Positions 53,056 through 61,158 of a DNA stretch of 64,000 bases are shown in pieces. Position 1 is the first letter of the stretch. Each line of letters opens with the position of its first letter. Both the position numbers and the translations under genes were made by a program. This stretch comes from Bacillus sp. ZZV12-4809. Its GTDB lineage: Bacteria; Bacillota; Bacilli; Bacillales; Cytobacillaceae. The stretch covers positions 62,001 through 126,000 of the forward strand of contig NZ_VCRN01000001.1 in assembly GCF_009849585.1 (NCBI RefSeq), read 5' to 3'. The notes under the pieces were generated by a model. The model was not told where the DNA came from and did not search any database. It was given only the letters and a program-made list of their open reading frames with translations.

Positions 53056-53256
53056 AGTATCGAAATGAACAAATTATTCTGTGGACAGAATACCGAAACA
53101 TATTTTTCATCATATTTATCGATTTTTCAAGTGTTCAATATAACCCCTATACCAAGGGGTTTCATTTAAACCTTGTTCGGTACTTTATCCAGATTGGTAT
53201 ACCATTTTGGATGAAGTATCGAAAAAATTATTACTAGTATGGACGAAATACCGAAA
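53050..53256. repeat. Five 16-bp iterated sites between recombinase genes
   Basis: GGATGAAGTATCGAAA (53050-53065), GGACAGAATACCGAAA (53083-53098), the inverse copy GGATAAAGTACCGAAC (53175-53190, minus strand), GGATGAAGTATCGAAA (53209-53224) and GGACGAAATACCGAAA (53241-53256). Consensus GGAY-RRA-RTAYCGAA. They form two direct pairs, 33 and 32 bp apart, with the inverted copy between. A hairpin (AACCCC/GGGGTT at 53141-53161) lies inside. Likely protein-binding sites for control or recombination. Confidence 0.7.
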
Positions 53257-53294
53257 TTTATACCTAGATTAAAAAACAGTAAGGAGACTTATCA

Positions 53295-54887
53295 ATGAAT
53301 TTACCTACAACTCAGTTAAGACCTATGAATGTGGTCAATACTATACCTACAAACCCACCAACATCTCAATACTTTACTACTTATGGTGGTGATCGTGTTT
53401 TGAGATGTGCAATATATGCTCGTGTCTCAACAGAGATGGATTCACAAAAAACCTCTATCGATAATCAGATAGACTTATTTAGAAAGTATGCAGCCCAAAA
53501 CAACTGGGAAATCGTCGAGATTTATACAGACAAGAAATCAGGAACGAAGGGTAACAGACCTGGTTTAACAGCATTAATTGAAGATGGAAAGGCAGGCAGA
53601 TTTGATCTGATACTTGCTAAAGAACTTTCACGACTGGCACGTAATGGACTTCTTTCCTACGAACTTAGGGATATTTGTTTAAAAAATAATATTCATATAG
53701 TTTGCCTCGATAATTCAATTAATACTATTACCGGAGAAGTGCACAACTTTGGACTATTTGCTTGGGTGTATGAAAATGAATCGGCTAGTAGCAGTAGACG
53801 AAATAAGGCTGCCAAACGAACAAAAGCAGAAAGAGGATTATTCATAGGATCTAATCCACCTTATGGATATTATTCTGACAACGGTAAACTAAAAATTCGT
53901 GAAGATAACACTCCAGAAATTGTTAGACGAATTTTTAGAGAATACTTGGATGGAAAAGGAATGGACTCAATAGCAAAAAGTTTCACAGCAGAAAGGATTC
54001 CCACCCCTTCACAAATTGCTAATAAGTCAAACGCATCACCTTTATGGCACGCTACCACAATTAAAAATATCTTAAATAATCAACATTACTGCGGTAATCT
54101 AGTTCAAAACAGAACAGAAACAATTTCAGTAACAACAACAAAACGAAGGACTCTTGATGTAGACAAAGCTACAATCCAAGAAAATACTCACGAGGCTATC
54201 ATTTCAAAGGAGACTTTTCAAGCCGTAAAGAAAATGCTTCAAACCCGAACACGTACAACTACCGCCCCAAAAAGTCATTTATTTACGAATGTATTGTTCT
54301 GTGAAAGTTGCCAAAAAGGGATGTGGTACAAGGCAAACCAAAAAGGGTATAGATGTGGAGGAAATATTAAGTACGGTGATACTTACTGTCTAAATAAAGC
54401 TGTTATCCGGGAAAAAGAATTAAAACACATTATTGTAGAGGATCTACAGGAGTTATTCCAATCCATTCAAGATGATGAATTTATACAGAGCCTGCAAAAA
54501 AGATTGGATCAAAAGAAGGTTTCCATAACAAATGAGATAACAAAAATTGAAAGCAAAGCAAAAAGATTACGTTCAAGAAAGAAGGATTACCTTGATATGT
54601 ACGCAGACGAAATTATTTCTCGAGAAGAACTGATTGAATATCGAAAGCAAATAGATCAGGAAGTAGTTGAACTCGAGACTGCCAAAAATGATTATCAAGC
54701 AAAGCTTGAAGAGTGCGAAAGTGAGAACTATGCAATTGATTTAGGTAAGAAGCTTAAAGAAGTTTCAATATTAAACGATTTAACTCCCCAAGTCTTGCAC
54801 TCACTGGTGAATAAAGTCATCTGTAGCATTGATGGTAATCTTCGTATTCATTACAACTTCGTAAATCCTTTCGAAGAACAAGAATAG
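53295..54887 (+). CDS. Large serine recombinase 3
   Basis: 530 residues. Catalytic Ser in CAIYARVSTEMDSQKTS; DLILAKELSRLARNGLLSYE; recombinase domain from FIGSNPPYGYYSDNG to IKNILNNQHYCGNLVQN; zinc ribbon CESCQKGM and CGGNIKYGDTYC; C-terminal coiled coil (KRLDQKKVSITNEITKIESKAKRLRSRKKD). It resembles the element A recombinase most closely (LAKELSRL, NNxIPTPSQ), suggesting that this protein recognises the rlm 3' site. ATG follows AAGGAG at 53280. Its stop lies 16 bp from the end of the rlm gene. Confidence 0.9.
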   Translation: MNLPTTQLRPMNVVNTIPTNPPTSQYFTTYGGDRVLRCAIYARVSTEMDSQKTSIDNQIDLFRKYAAQNNWEIVEIYTDKKSGTKGNRPGLTALIEDGKAGRFDLILAKELSRLARNGLLSYELRDICLKNNIHIVCLDNSINTITGEVHNFGLFAWVYENESASSSRRNKAAKRTKAERGLFIGSNPPYGYYSDNGKLKIREDNTPEIVRRIFREYLDGKGMDSIAKSFTAERIPTPSQIANKSNASPLWHATTIKNILNNQHYCGNLVQNRTETISVTTTKRRTLDVDKATIQENTHEAIISKETFQAVKKMLQTRTRTTTAPKSHLFTNVLFCESCQKGMWYKANQKGYRCGGNIKYGDTYCLNKAVIREKELKHIIVEDLQELFQSIQDDEFIQSLQKRLDQKKVSITNEITKIESKAKRLRSRKKDYLDMYADEIISREELIEYRKQIDQEVVELETAKNDYQAKLEECESENYAIDLGKKLKEVSILNDLTPQVLHSLVNKVICSIDGNLRIHYNFVNPFEEQE

Positions 54888-54903
54888 GCAACAACCACAA
54901 GGG

Positions 54904-56292
54904 TTAGTTGCCTTCTTTTAAAATGAGTTGCGAGATACATTCAACGTGAGCCGTCTGCGGAAACATATCCACAGGCTGTATGCCATTTACTTTATATTTG
55001 GAACTCAGGACCGAAATATCCTTCGCCAATGTGGATGGGTTACACGAAACATAAACCACTTTCTTCGGCTGGACTTTTAAAATCGTCTTTAACAGCTGCT
55101 GGTCCAGTCCTGTTCTTGGCGGGTCTACGATAATCACGTCCGGCTTCCATCCTTCTTTTGTCCATTTCGGAAGCCATTCTTCTGCCTTGCCGACAACGTA
55201 CTGGGCATGTTTGATTCCATGGCGCGCCGCGTTTTTCTTAGCATCTTCAATGGATTCCCTGATGATATCCATGCCGCGGATTTCGGCTGCCTGACCGGCT
55301 ACCCATAGTCCAATCGTTCCCACGCCACAGTATGCGTCAGCTACTTTTTCTTTGCCGGTTAAAGCCGCTGCTCTTTTAACTTCATTGTAAAGCTTGACAG
55401 TCTGTTCCGGGTTCAGCTGGAAGAAGGTCCGTGCCGACAGTTCAAACTGAAGATCTCCAAGTGTCTCCTGGATAAAGTCGCTTCCATCCAGATTCATGGT
55501 TTCCTGCCCAAATATAATGGAGGTTTTTTCACCGTTCACATTTTGAATGATCGACTTTACTTCAGGCAGCTCACTTTTAATTTTTTCAATAATAATCTCT
55601 TTCTTAGGAAGCTCTTTCTGAGCTGTAATTAATACAATCTGCAGCTCGCCTGTCTGGATCCCTACCCTGACAACGATGGTTCTCACGATGCCTTTGCGGT
55701 TTCTCTCATTATAAATTGGGATTCGCAGGTCCTGAAGTATCCGCTTCACAGTTTCTGTCGCCTTAGTTGTCTGCGGATGCTGGACCGCACAGTGTTCAAT
55801 ATTAATCAGGCGGTGCGAATTCATGCCATATAAGCCGGCCAGCACTTTCCCGTCTTTTTGGCCAACCTGGAATTGGCTTTTATTTCTGTAGCTCCATGGA
55901 TCTTCCATTCCAATGGTTTCTTTTATATCAAGCTTTTCAGGATTCAGCTTTGTGTGTCTTTCTAAAGCTTGAATGATGATATCCCGCTTTTCCTTCAGCT
56001 GCTGATCATAGCGGAGATGCTGCAGCTGGCAGCCGCCGCACTCATGATAGACCGGGCATGGTGGCTGGACACGGAACTCCGATTTTTTTCGGATTTTCTT
56101 GATTTTGGCCTCGGAGAACCTCGGATTTACCTTTGTTGCTTCTGCTACAATTTCCTCGCCTGGCAATGCCCCTGGGACAAATACAACCTGCCTTTTAAAA
56201 TAGCCGACACCTTCACCGTTAATGCCAAGCCTTTTGATTGTCAGCGGGAATGTCTGCTTTAGTTTTAATTTAGCTGTTTGTTCTTGTTTCAT
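54904..56292 (-). CDS. rlmD: 23S rRNA (uracil-C5)-methyltransferase, RlmD/RumA family
   Basis: 462 residues. N-terminal TRAM domain ([32 protein letters not shown]), the Fe-S Cys cluster ([21 protein letters not shown] and a C around HCAVQHP), and the methyltransferase with [24 protein letters not shown] and the nucleophile in [12 protein letters not shown]. The last 14 codons after the CACGTTGA core appear to come from element B, restoring a working end. It matches yfjO of B. subtilis by position next to the AlkA-like gene. Which uridine it methylates is not certain. Confidence 0.9.
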   Translation of the reverse strand: MKQEQTAKLKLKQTFPLTIKRLGINGEGVGYFKRQVVFVPGALPGEEIVAEATKVNPRFSEAKIKKIRKKSEFRVQPPCPVYHECGGCQLQHLRYDQQLKEKRDIIIQALERHTKLNPEKLDIKETIGMEDPWSYRNKSQFQVGQKDGKVLAGLYGMNSHRLINIEHCAVQHPQTTKATETVKRILQDLRIPIYNERNRKGIVRTIVVRVGIQTGELQIVLITAQKELPKKEIIIEKIKSELPEVKSIIQNVNGEKTSIIFGQETMNLDGSDFIQETLGDLQFELSARTFFQLNPEQTVKLYNEVKRAAALTGKEKVADAYCGVGTIGLWVAGQAAEIRGMDIIRESIEDAKKNAARHGIKHAQYVVGKAEEWLPKWTKEGWKPDVIIVDPPRTGLDQQLLKTILKVQPKKVVYVSCNPSTLAKDISVLSSKYKVNGIQPVDMFPQTAHVECISQLILKEGN

Positions 56293-56311
56293 GATTCTTC
56301 ATCACTCCAAA

Positions 56312-57193
56312 TTACTCGATGCTTCTCCACAAATAAAGAGAGGCATAGCTCAAATAAGGATCCCAGCTCTTCGAAAATGTCTCCATTTCCTCGAAAGTCG
56401 GTTTCGCTTCTAATTTATATAATTTTTTCAAGGCATTCTGAATGCCGATATCTGCCACAGGAAAAAGATTTGGCCGTCCTAGACCGAACGTTAAAAAGTT
56501 CTGAACCGTCCACGGACCGACACCGCGCAATTTGATTAGTTTATCATAAATTTCTTCATCTGAAAGGTTTTTAAGCTCATCAAAGTTTAAATTTCCGGCA
56601 GCCGTCTCTTTTGCTATGCCAATGACATATTCAGCCTTGCGCCCGCTGAACTGCAGCTCCCTTAAGTCATCCACTGTCAGTTCTGCAACTTTTTCAGGCA
56701 GCGGATAGAACCACACACCCTCTTTTTCAAAGCCAAATGTTTTCACAAACCGTTCTGTTAGTGTGTGTGCAAACGCAAGATTCAGCTGCTGGTGAATAAT
56801 GCATTTCAGGATACATCCATACGGATCAAAATCGAGCACAATAGGCGTTCCATAATGCTCTTCAAAGATCGGCTGTAATTCTGTGTTTTGAAAATGCCTG
56901 TGAATGGTCTCAAGCGACAGATGCCATTGGAAAATTTCCGATAGGCGCTCGGCTGCCTTTTCTTTGAGGGGGCCCTCCGTTCCGGAAATTAAAAATTCCG
57001 GCTGTTCCGTCGTTCCGATTGCCTTTACTACGGCTACAACCGGCTGATGGTTGAGCAGCATTGGCACTTTCACAGACCTTTCCTCTATATTAACCTGATT
57101 AAGAGGATCGTTCGAAAGCCTGTCCAGTACCAGATCAAAATTATAAGGTCCTTCTACATGTATCTTCTCCAAGAAGAATCCGTCCTTTATCAT
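56312..57193 (-). CDS. DNA-3-methyladenine glycosylase, AlkA-like
   Basis: HhH-GPD DNA glycosylase, 293 residues. The HhH hairpin is KLRGVGPWTVQNFL, and the catalytic Asp is in LFPVADIGIQNALKK, where the HhH-GPD family has its Asp. YGCILKCIIHQQLNLAFAHTL is the AlkA-type helix. It removes alkylated purines from DNA. The gene corresponds to yfjP beside the rlm gene. ATG 57193 with a ribosome site further upstream is tentative. Confidence 0.88.
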   Translation of the reverse strand: MIKDGFFLEKIHVEGPYNFDLVLDRLSNDPLNQVNIEERSVKVPMLLNHQPVVAVVKAIGTTEQPEFLISGTEGPLKEKAAERLSEIFQWHLSLETIHRHFQNTELQPIFEEHYGTPIVLDFDPYGCILKCIIHQQLNLAFAHTLTERFVKTFGFEKEGVWFYPLPEKVAELTVDDLRELQFSGRKAEYVIGIAKETAAGNLNFDELKNLSDEEIYDKLIKLRGVGPWTVQNFLTFGLGRPNLFPVADIGIQNALKKLYKLEAKPTFEEMETFSKSWDPYLSYASLYLWRSIE

Positions 57194-57248
57194 TTTCCCC
57201 GATTATAGCATTTTTTGCTGTTATTTTACTAAAATTGTTCGCTTAAGC

Positions 57249-57279
57249 AAAAATAGACCCTGAATGACTGGGTCTATTT
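57249..57279 (-). terminator. Intrinsic terminator after pdaA
   Basis: AAATAGACCC (57251-57260) pairs with GGGTCTATTT (57270-57279); T residues follow on the minus strand. Confidence 0.8.
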
Positions 57280-57383
57280 CATGCAGATATTGAATTCAGC
57301 TGTTTTACCGGCCGTAATGGGGGATTTACCGGCCAAGCACCACTTAGGCATGCCACTCCGAAATTTTTATCAGCCAATCCAAA

Positions 57384-58175
57384 TCAGTACAGCATCCGCT
57401 CCCCAATCGCTTGTTCCCATGTCAAGTCGTCCAGACTCTTAAAAGTATACCCTCTTTTTTTCAGATCCTGAATGGCTTTTTCGAGAGCATCGGCATTATC
57501 CTTTGATACAGTGTGCAGCAGGAGGATACTGCCCGGGTGAATCTGGCGCATAATATTGTCGTAGGAATACTGCCAGCCCTTCTGCCGATCAGTGTACCAG
57601 TCCACAAAAGCCAATGACCAGAATATGTGAGTATAGCCTTCCTTTTTAGCTAGTGCCAGTGTACGCTCACTGAATATTCCGCGCGGCGGCCGCAAATAGG
57701 CCATATGCTTAACACCTGTCAGCTTTTCGGTTTCAGCACGGACCATTTCAAGCTCTTTGGTAAATTTCTCATCGCTCACTCTTGTCATATCAGGGTGATG
57801 CCAGGAGTGGTTGCCAATAATATGGCCTTCTGCCGCCATCCTTTTGACGAGCTCCGGGGCGCTTTTTAAATAATGGCCTGTTACAAAAAAGGCAGCTGGG
57901 ACATTTTCCTTTTTCAGAACGTCCAGAACCTGTCCGGTATAGCCATTTTCATATCCATTATCAAATGTTAAATAGATCTCCTTTTTGCTTGGATCGCCTT
58001 TATAAAAGGATCCATGTCTCTCAAGCAGTGCATCAAGCGGCTTGCCTGCTTCGGCAGGCATCTCATTTTTAGCTTTTTTAAATCCCCAGTGCAGGGGAGA
58101 ATTGCCGTAGTTTGCATAAGCTGTTCCGGAAAAAAACAAAATAAAAACACTCAGGAAGATACTAAATTTTTTCAT
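57384..58175 (-). CDS. pdaA: Peptidoglycan N-acetylmuramic acid deacetylase
   Basis: Polysaccharide deacetylase of the PdaA type (263 residues), required in Bacillus for muramic delta-lactam of spore cortex. A Sec signal (KKFSIFLSVFILFFSGTAYA) is followed by motif 1 YLTFDNGYENGY, motif 2 GNHSWHHPDMTRV with metal His residues, RPPRGIFSERTL, FVDWYTDRQ and ILLLHTVSKDNADAL. ATG 58175 has GGAGGAGCTCAG upstream and is preferred to 58226. It is solitary between terminators, consistent with late sporulation control, but no sigma-G promoter was verified. Confidence 0.92.
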   Translation of the reverse strand: MKKFSIFLSVFILFFSGTAYANYGNSPLHWGFKKAKNEMPAEAGKPLDALLERHGSFYKGDPSKKEIYLTFDNGYENGYTGQVLDVLKKENVPAAFFVTGHYLKSAPELVKRMAAEGHIIGNHSWHHPDMTRVSDEKFTKELEMVRAETEKLTGVKHMAYLRPPRGIFSERTLALAKKEGYTHIFWSLAFVDWYTDRQKGWQYSYDNIMRQIHPGSILLLHTVSKDNADALEKAIQDLKKRGYTFKSLDDLTWEQAIGERMLY

Positions 58176-58256
58176 CTGAGCTCCTCCAATATTTTTTATT
58201 AGTGTTTGTGAATGAAACAAAATCATTCACAGGGCTCATTGGCAAAAAATTGCACA

Positions 58257-58284
58257 TAAAAAGAGAGGCCGCAGACAGCCTCTC
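58257..58284 (-). terminator. Intrinsic terminator after fumarase
   Basis: GAGAGGC (58263-58269) pairs with GCCTCTC (58278-58284); TTTTT follows on the minus strand. Confidence 0.8.
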
Positions 58285-58298
58285 TCCCTGTTCATCTA

Positions 58299-59852
58299 TT
58301 AGAATACACGCTCTTTGAATTGAGCCAGCTTCTCAAGTGAAGATTTATCTACATCACTGTGAAGACTGTTTCCATGAGAATCCATCGTCACAACTGCAGT
58401 AAAGCCTTCAACCTTCAAATGCCACATCGCTTCTGGAATACCGAATTCCATTAGGTCCACACCTTCAACAGACTTGATGCAGTCAGCATAATACTGTGCT
58501 GCTCCGCCGATTGCATTTAGGTAAACGCCGCCATGTTCCTGAAGTGCAGCAAGCGTTTTTGGACCCATTCCGCCTTTTCCAATAACCGCACGGATGCCAA
58601 ACTTTTTCATGATATCGCCCTGATAAGGCTCTTCACGAATACTTGTGGTCGGACCGGCTGCTTTCACATGCCACTTGCCGTCTTCATCTTTCATCATAAC
58701 AGGTCCGCAGTGGTAAATGACCTGTCCATTCAGATCCACTGGTGCATCATGGTCCATGAGATGATGATGGATCGCATCTCTGCCCGTGTACATCATGCCA
58801 TTGATTTGAACGACATCACCGACTTTAAGGCTGCGGATCTGTTCTTCAGTGATCGGCGCCTGCAAAGTAACGATGTTTGTTTGCTCAGCTGTCTCCGCTG
58901 CTGCCGCAGTTTCAAGTTCAGCTTCAGATGCGCCAAAGTCGATGTGCTCGCCTTCCTGGTACATCCAATCATTGATTTCGCCAGTTTCCATGCTGACTGC
59001 TACGCCAAGGCGGCGGAACGCCCAGCAATTATAGGCAACAGATACGAAGAAACTTGCAGGAATTCGGTTCATAACCCCGACTTTACAGCCAAGAAGAGTT
59101 GTTTCTCCGCCGAAGCCCATGGTTCCGATGCCCAGCTCATTGGCATTCTCCATCACATAATCTTCAAGCTTGCAAAGATCTTCATTAGGGTTCACATCAT
59201 CGACAGAACGGAACAGCTGCTCTTTCGCCAGGTCATAGCCTGAAGAGCGGTCCCCCCCGATGCCGACACCGATGAAACCGGCGCTGCAGCCCTGTCCCTG
59301 CGCCTGGTATACAGAATGCATAATGCACTTGCGGATTCCATCCAGGTCACGGCCAGCACGGCCAAGGCCTTCAAGTTCACATGGAAGGCTGTATTGGATA
59401 TTTTTATTTTCACAGCCGCCCCCTTTTAAAATTAAGCGTGCATCGATATAATCCTTTTCCCATTGCTCAAATTTAATAACAGGAGTGCCAAAGCCAAGAT
59501 TATCCCCGCTGTTGGCTCCTGTCAGTGAGTCAACAGAGTTCGGGCGAAGCTTTCCGTCCTTCGTTGCCTGGGCAATTGCGTTCTTGATCGCTTCTTTCAT
59601 GACCAGCTGGTTAGCACCAACAGGCGTCTTAATTTTGAATGTCGGCAATCCGGTATCCTGGCAGATTGGCGACACATTATCATCAGCCATTTTAATATTA
59701 TTTGTGATAGTATCCAGGCTCATCGCTGCTCTCGTGCCAGCATTCTCTCTTTCTTTCGCTGATTTAATCGCTCGGCGTACATCACGCGGAAGATTTGTGG
59801 ATGTCTCAACAATCAGCTGATACATGCTTTCCTGAAATTTGTCGATATTCAT
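58299..59852 (-). CDS. Class I (4Fe-4S) fumarate hydratase
   Basis: Iron-sulfur fumarase that interconverts fumarate and malate. 517 residues with both alpha (1-290) and beta parts fused. Cluster Cys: SPICQDTGLP, GQGCSAGFIG and ETTLLGCKVG; other class I features are RPNSVDSLTGANSGDN, ILKGGGCENK, HHHLMDHDAPVDLNG and YYADCIKSVEGVDLMEFGIPEAMWHL. ATG 59852 has GGGAAGGGGACT in front and replaces the longer ATG 59888. The enzyme is oxygen-sensitive; most Bacillus also have the stable FumC. Single gene. Confidence 0.93.
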   Translation of the reverse strand: MNIDKFQESMYQLIVETSTNLPRDVRRAIKSAKERENAGTRAAMSLDTITNNIKMADDNVSPICQDTGLPTFKIKTPVGANQLVMKEAIKNAIAQATKDGKLRPNSVDSLTGANSGDNLGFGTPVIKFEQWEKDYIDARLILKGGGCENKNIQYSLPCELEGLGRAGRDLDGIRKCIMHSVYQAQGQGCSAGFIGVGIGGDRSSGYDLAKEQLFRSVDDVNPNEDLCKLEDYVMENANELGIGTMGFGGETTLLGCKVGVMNRIPASFFVSVAYNCWAFRRLGVAVSMETGEINDWMYQEGEHIDFGASEAELETAAAAETAEQTNIVTLQAPITEEQIRSLKVGDVVQINGMMYTGRDAIHHHLMDHDAPVDLNGQVIYHCGPVMMKDEDGKWHVKAAGPTTSIREEPYQGDIMKKFGIRAVIGKGGMGPKTLAALQEHGGVYLNAIGGAAQYYADCIKSVEGVDLMEFGIPEAMWHLKVEGFTAVVTMDSHGNSLHSDVDKSSLEKLAQFKERVF

Positions 59853-60004
59853 TGCTTTAGTCCCCTTCCCTTTGCTCCCTATATGCATATATCTTTAATA
59901 AAAATTTTAATTGATAATCGTCTACCATTATACTCCTAACTGAAGTGTATTTAAAGACTAAGGTTGCAATCGTTTACAGGATGAAAGGGAGGTATATGCG
60001 GGAT

Positions 60005-60160
60005 TAATTGCCGTTTTTCTTAGGACTCCGCCTCTTTGGGCATTATTCGTCCGGATTTATTACCATTTCTCTCTGGTCTCCACCCTTTTGGGCACTATTC
60101 CTCTAGATTAACGACCATTTCTCTCAGCACTCAGCCATTTTCGGCACTATTCCTTCCATT
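60005..60160. repeat. Three tandem imperfect 52-bp repeats
   Basis: The segment CC(A/G)TTT(C/T) followed by a CT-rich stretch and TTGGGCA(C/T)TATTC recurs at 60011, 60063 and 60115, exactly 52 bp apart, with about 65-75% matching by eye. It makes up most of the 400-bp gap between fumarase and SE1561 genes, in which no gene is supported. Function unknown. Confidence 0.6.
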
Positions 60161-60225
60161 CCCACGGGAACCCGGCGTTTCGGCGCAGCCCGCTGAAACT
60201 AACCGCCATCAGTTCCAAATCCCCA

Positions 60226-60248
60226 TAAAAAAAGAGCCCTCAGGCTCC
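60226..60248 (-). terminator. Intrinsic terminator after the SE1561 gene
   Basis: GAGCC (60234-60238) pairs with GGCTC (60243-60247); TTTTTTT follows on the minus strand. Confidence 0.7.
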
Positions 60249-60253
60249 TATTT

Positions 60254-60436
60254 TTAATCGCGGTTATTAAATTCACGGCATTTTGATTCGAGTTCATCGA
60301 TCATTTCGATCAGACGGTCGATATCCTCGATTTCAGTGTCTTCCGGCTCAATAGCATCCAGTACGTCCAGAAACATATTTAAGCGCTGTTTTAGAAAAGT
60401 AACCTGTGAATTTTTATCTTGAATCGGACTGCCCAA
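60254..60436 (-). CDS. SE1561 family small protein
   Basis: 60 residues, acidic and helical: SQVTFLKQRLNMFLDVLDAIEPEDTEIEDIDRLIEMIDELESKCREF. This pattern is that of the SE1561 family of Bacillales, which has no known role. ATG 60436 is preceded by GGAGAG. It may form a coiled coil of two helices. Confidence 0.85.
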   Translation of the reverse strand: MGSPIQDKNSQVTFLKQRLNMFLDVLDAIEPEDTEIEDIDRLIEMIDELESKCREFNNRD

Positions 60437-60613
60437 AACGTTCTCTCCTTTCGTCTCGATTACATCCTACAGGAAAACTGCTATTTCAGCAAATAGTGGT
60501 TTTATTTAATATACCCATCTTGGCAATCCCAGCAACATGGAAACTGATTCAAATTCATCTGTTTACAGTCTTCCTTTAAAAGGAATAGAAACTATACAGA
60601 GAGGAGGAAAAGG

Positions 60614-61132
60614 ATGATTTTTTCCAGCTGGCAGGATATATGGAGAGTTCTCTCTATTGGCGCTATGAGTTATATCTTCCTGGTTTTATTCCTAAGGATA
60701 TCGGGAAAACGAACCTTAACCAAAATGAATGCTTTTGATTTAGTGGTTACCGTTGCCATCGGGTCTACACTTGCCACTATCTTCCTTAACAAGCAGGTTT
60801 CACTTGCCGAAGGTCTGACTGCTTATGTTCTATTGATCGGCCTGCAGTATATTGTGGCCTGGCTATCTCTTCATTCAGCCAAATTCAATACATTCATAAA
60901 AGCCAGCCCTGACCTTCTTTTTTATAAAGGGCATTACATTGATTCGGCACTAAAAGAGAACAGAGTTATACGATCAGAAGTTTTGCAGGCTGTCCGTTCC
61001 AGCGGCCATTCCACGATGGACGAAATTGAAGCGGTTGTGTTTGAGCCAGACGGCAGCATGTCAGTCATTCAAAGGACCAGTTCAAACAGCACAATGAGCA
61101 CCCTTTCAGATATTGGCCAAAAGAAAAGCTGA
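60614..61132 (+). CDS. DUF421 membrane protein (YetF family)
   Basis: 172 residues. Three helices at the N-terminus (about 10-30, 40-62 and 67-90), with the DUF421 signature LRISGKRTLTKMNAFDLVVTVAIGSTLAT, then the cytoplasmic domain with FIKASPDLLFYKGHYIDSALKENRV, RSSGHSTMDEIEAVVFEPDGSMSVI. Shorter than the usual 200-230, as the C-terminal extension is missing. The ATG is preceded by GAGGAGG. Role unknown; some relatives belong to spore or stress functions. Confidence 0.9.
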   Translation: MIFSSWQDIWRVLSIGAMSYIFLVLFLRISGKRTLTKMNAFDLVVTVAIGSTLATIFLNKQVSLAEGLTAYVLLIGLQYIVAWLSLHSAKFNTFIKASPDLLFYKGHYIDSALKENRVIRSEVLQAVRSSGHSTMDEIEAVVFEPDGSMSVIQRTSSNSTMSTLSDIGQKKS

Positions 61133-61158
61133 TGCCAAACCGGCATCAGCTCTTTAAT
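61127..61158. terminator. Bidirectional terminator between DUF421 gene and ggt
   Basis: AGCTGATGCC (61127-61136) pairs with GGCATCAGCT (61142-61151) around a five-base loop; CTTTAATT follows. It overlaps both stops. Confidence 0.75.

Noticed and set aside
58533..59243. 236-residue frame opposite fumarase
   Set aside because: Antisense shadow of a strongly supported gene, with rare His/Cys-rich composition and no ribosome site.
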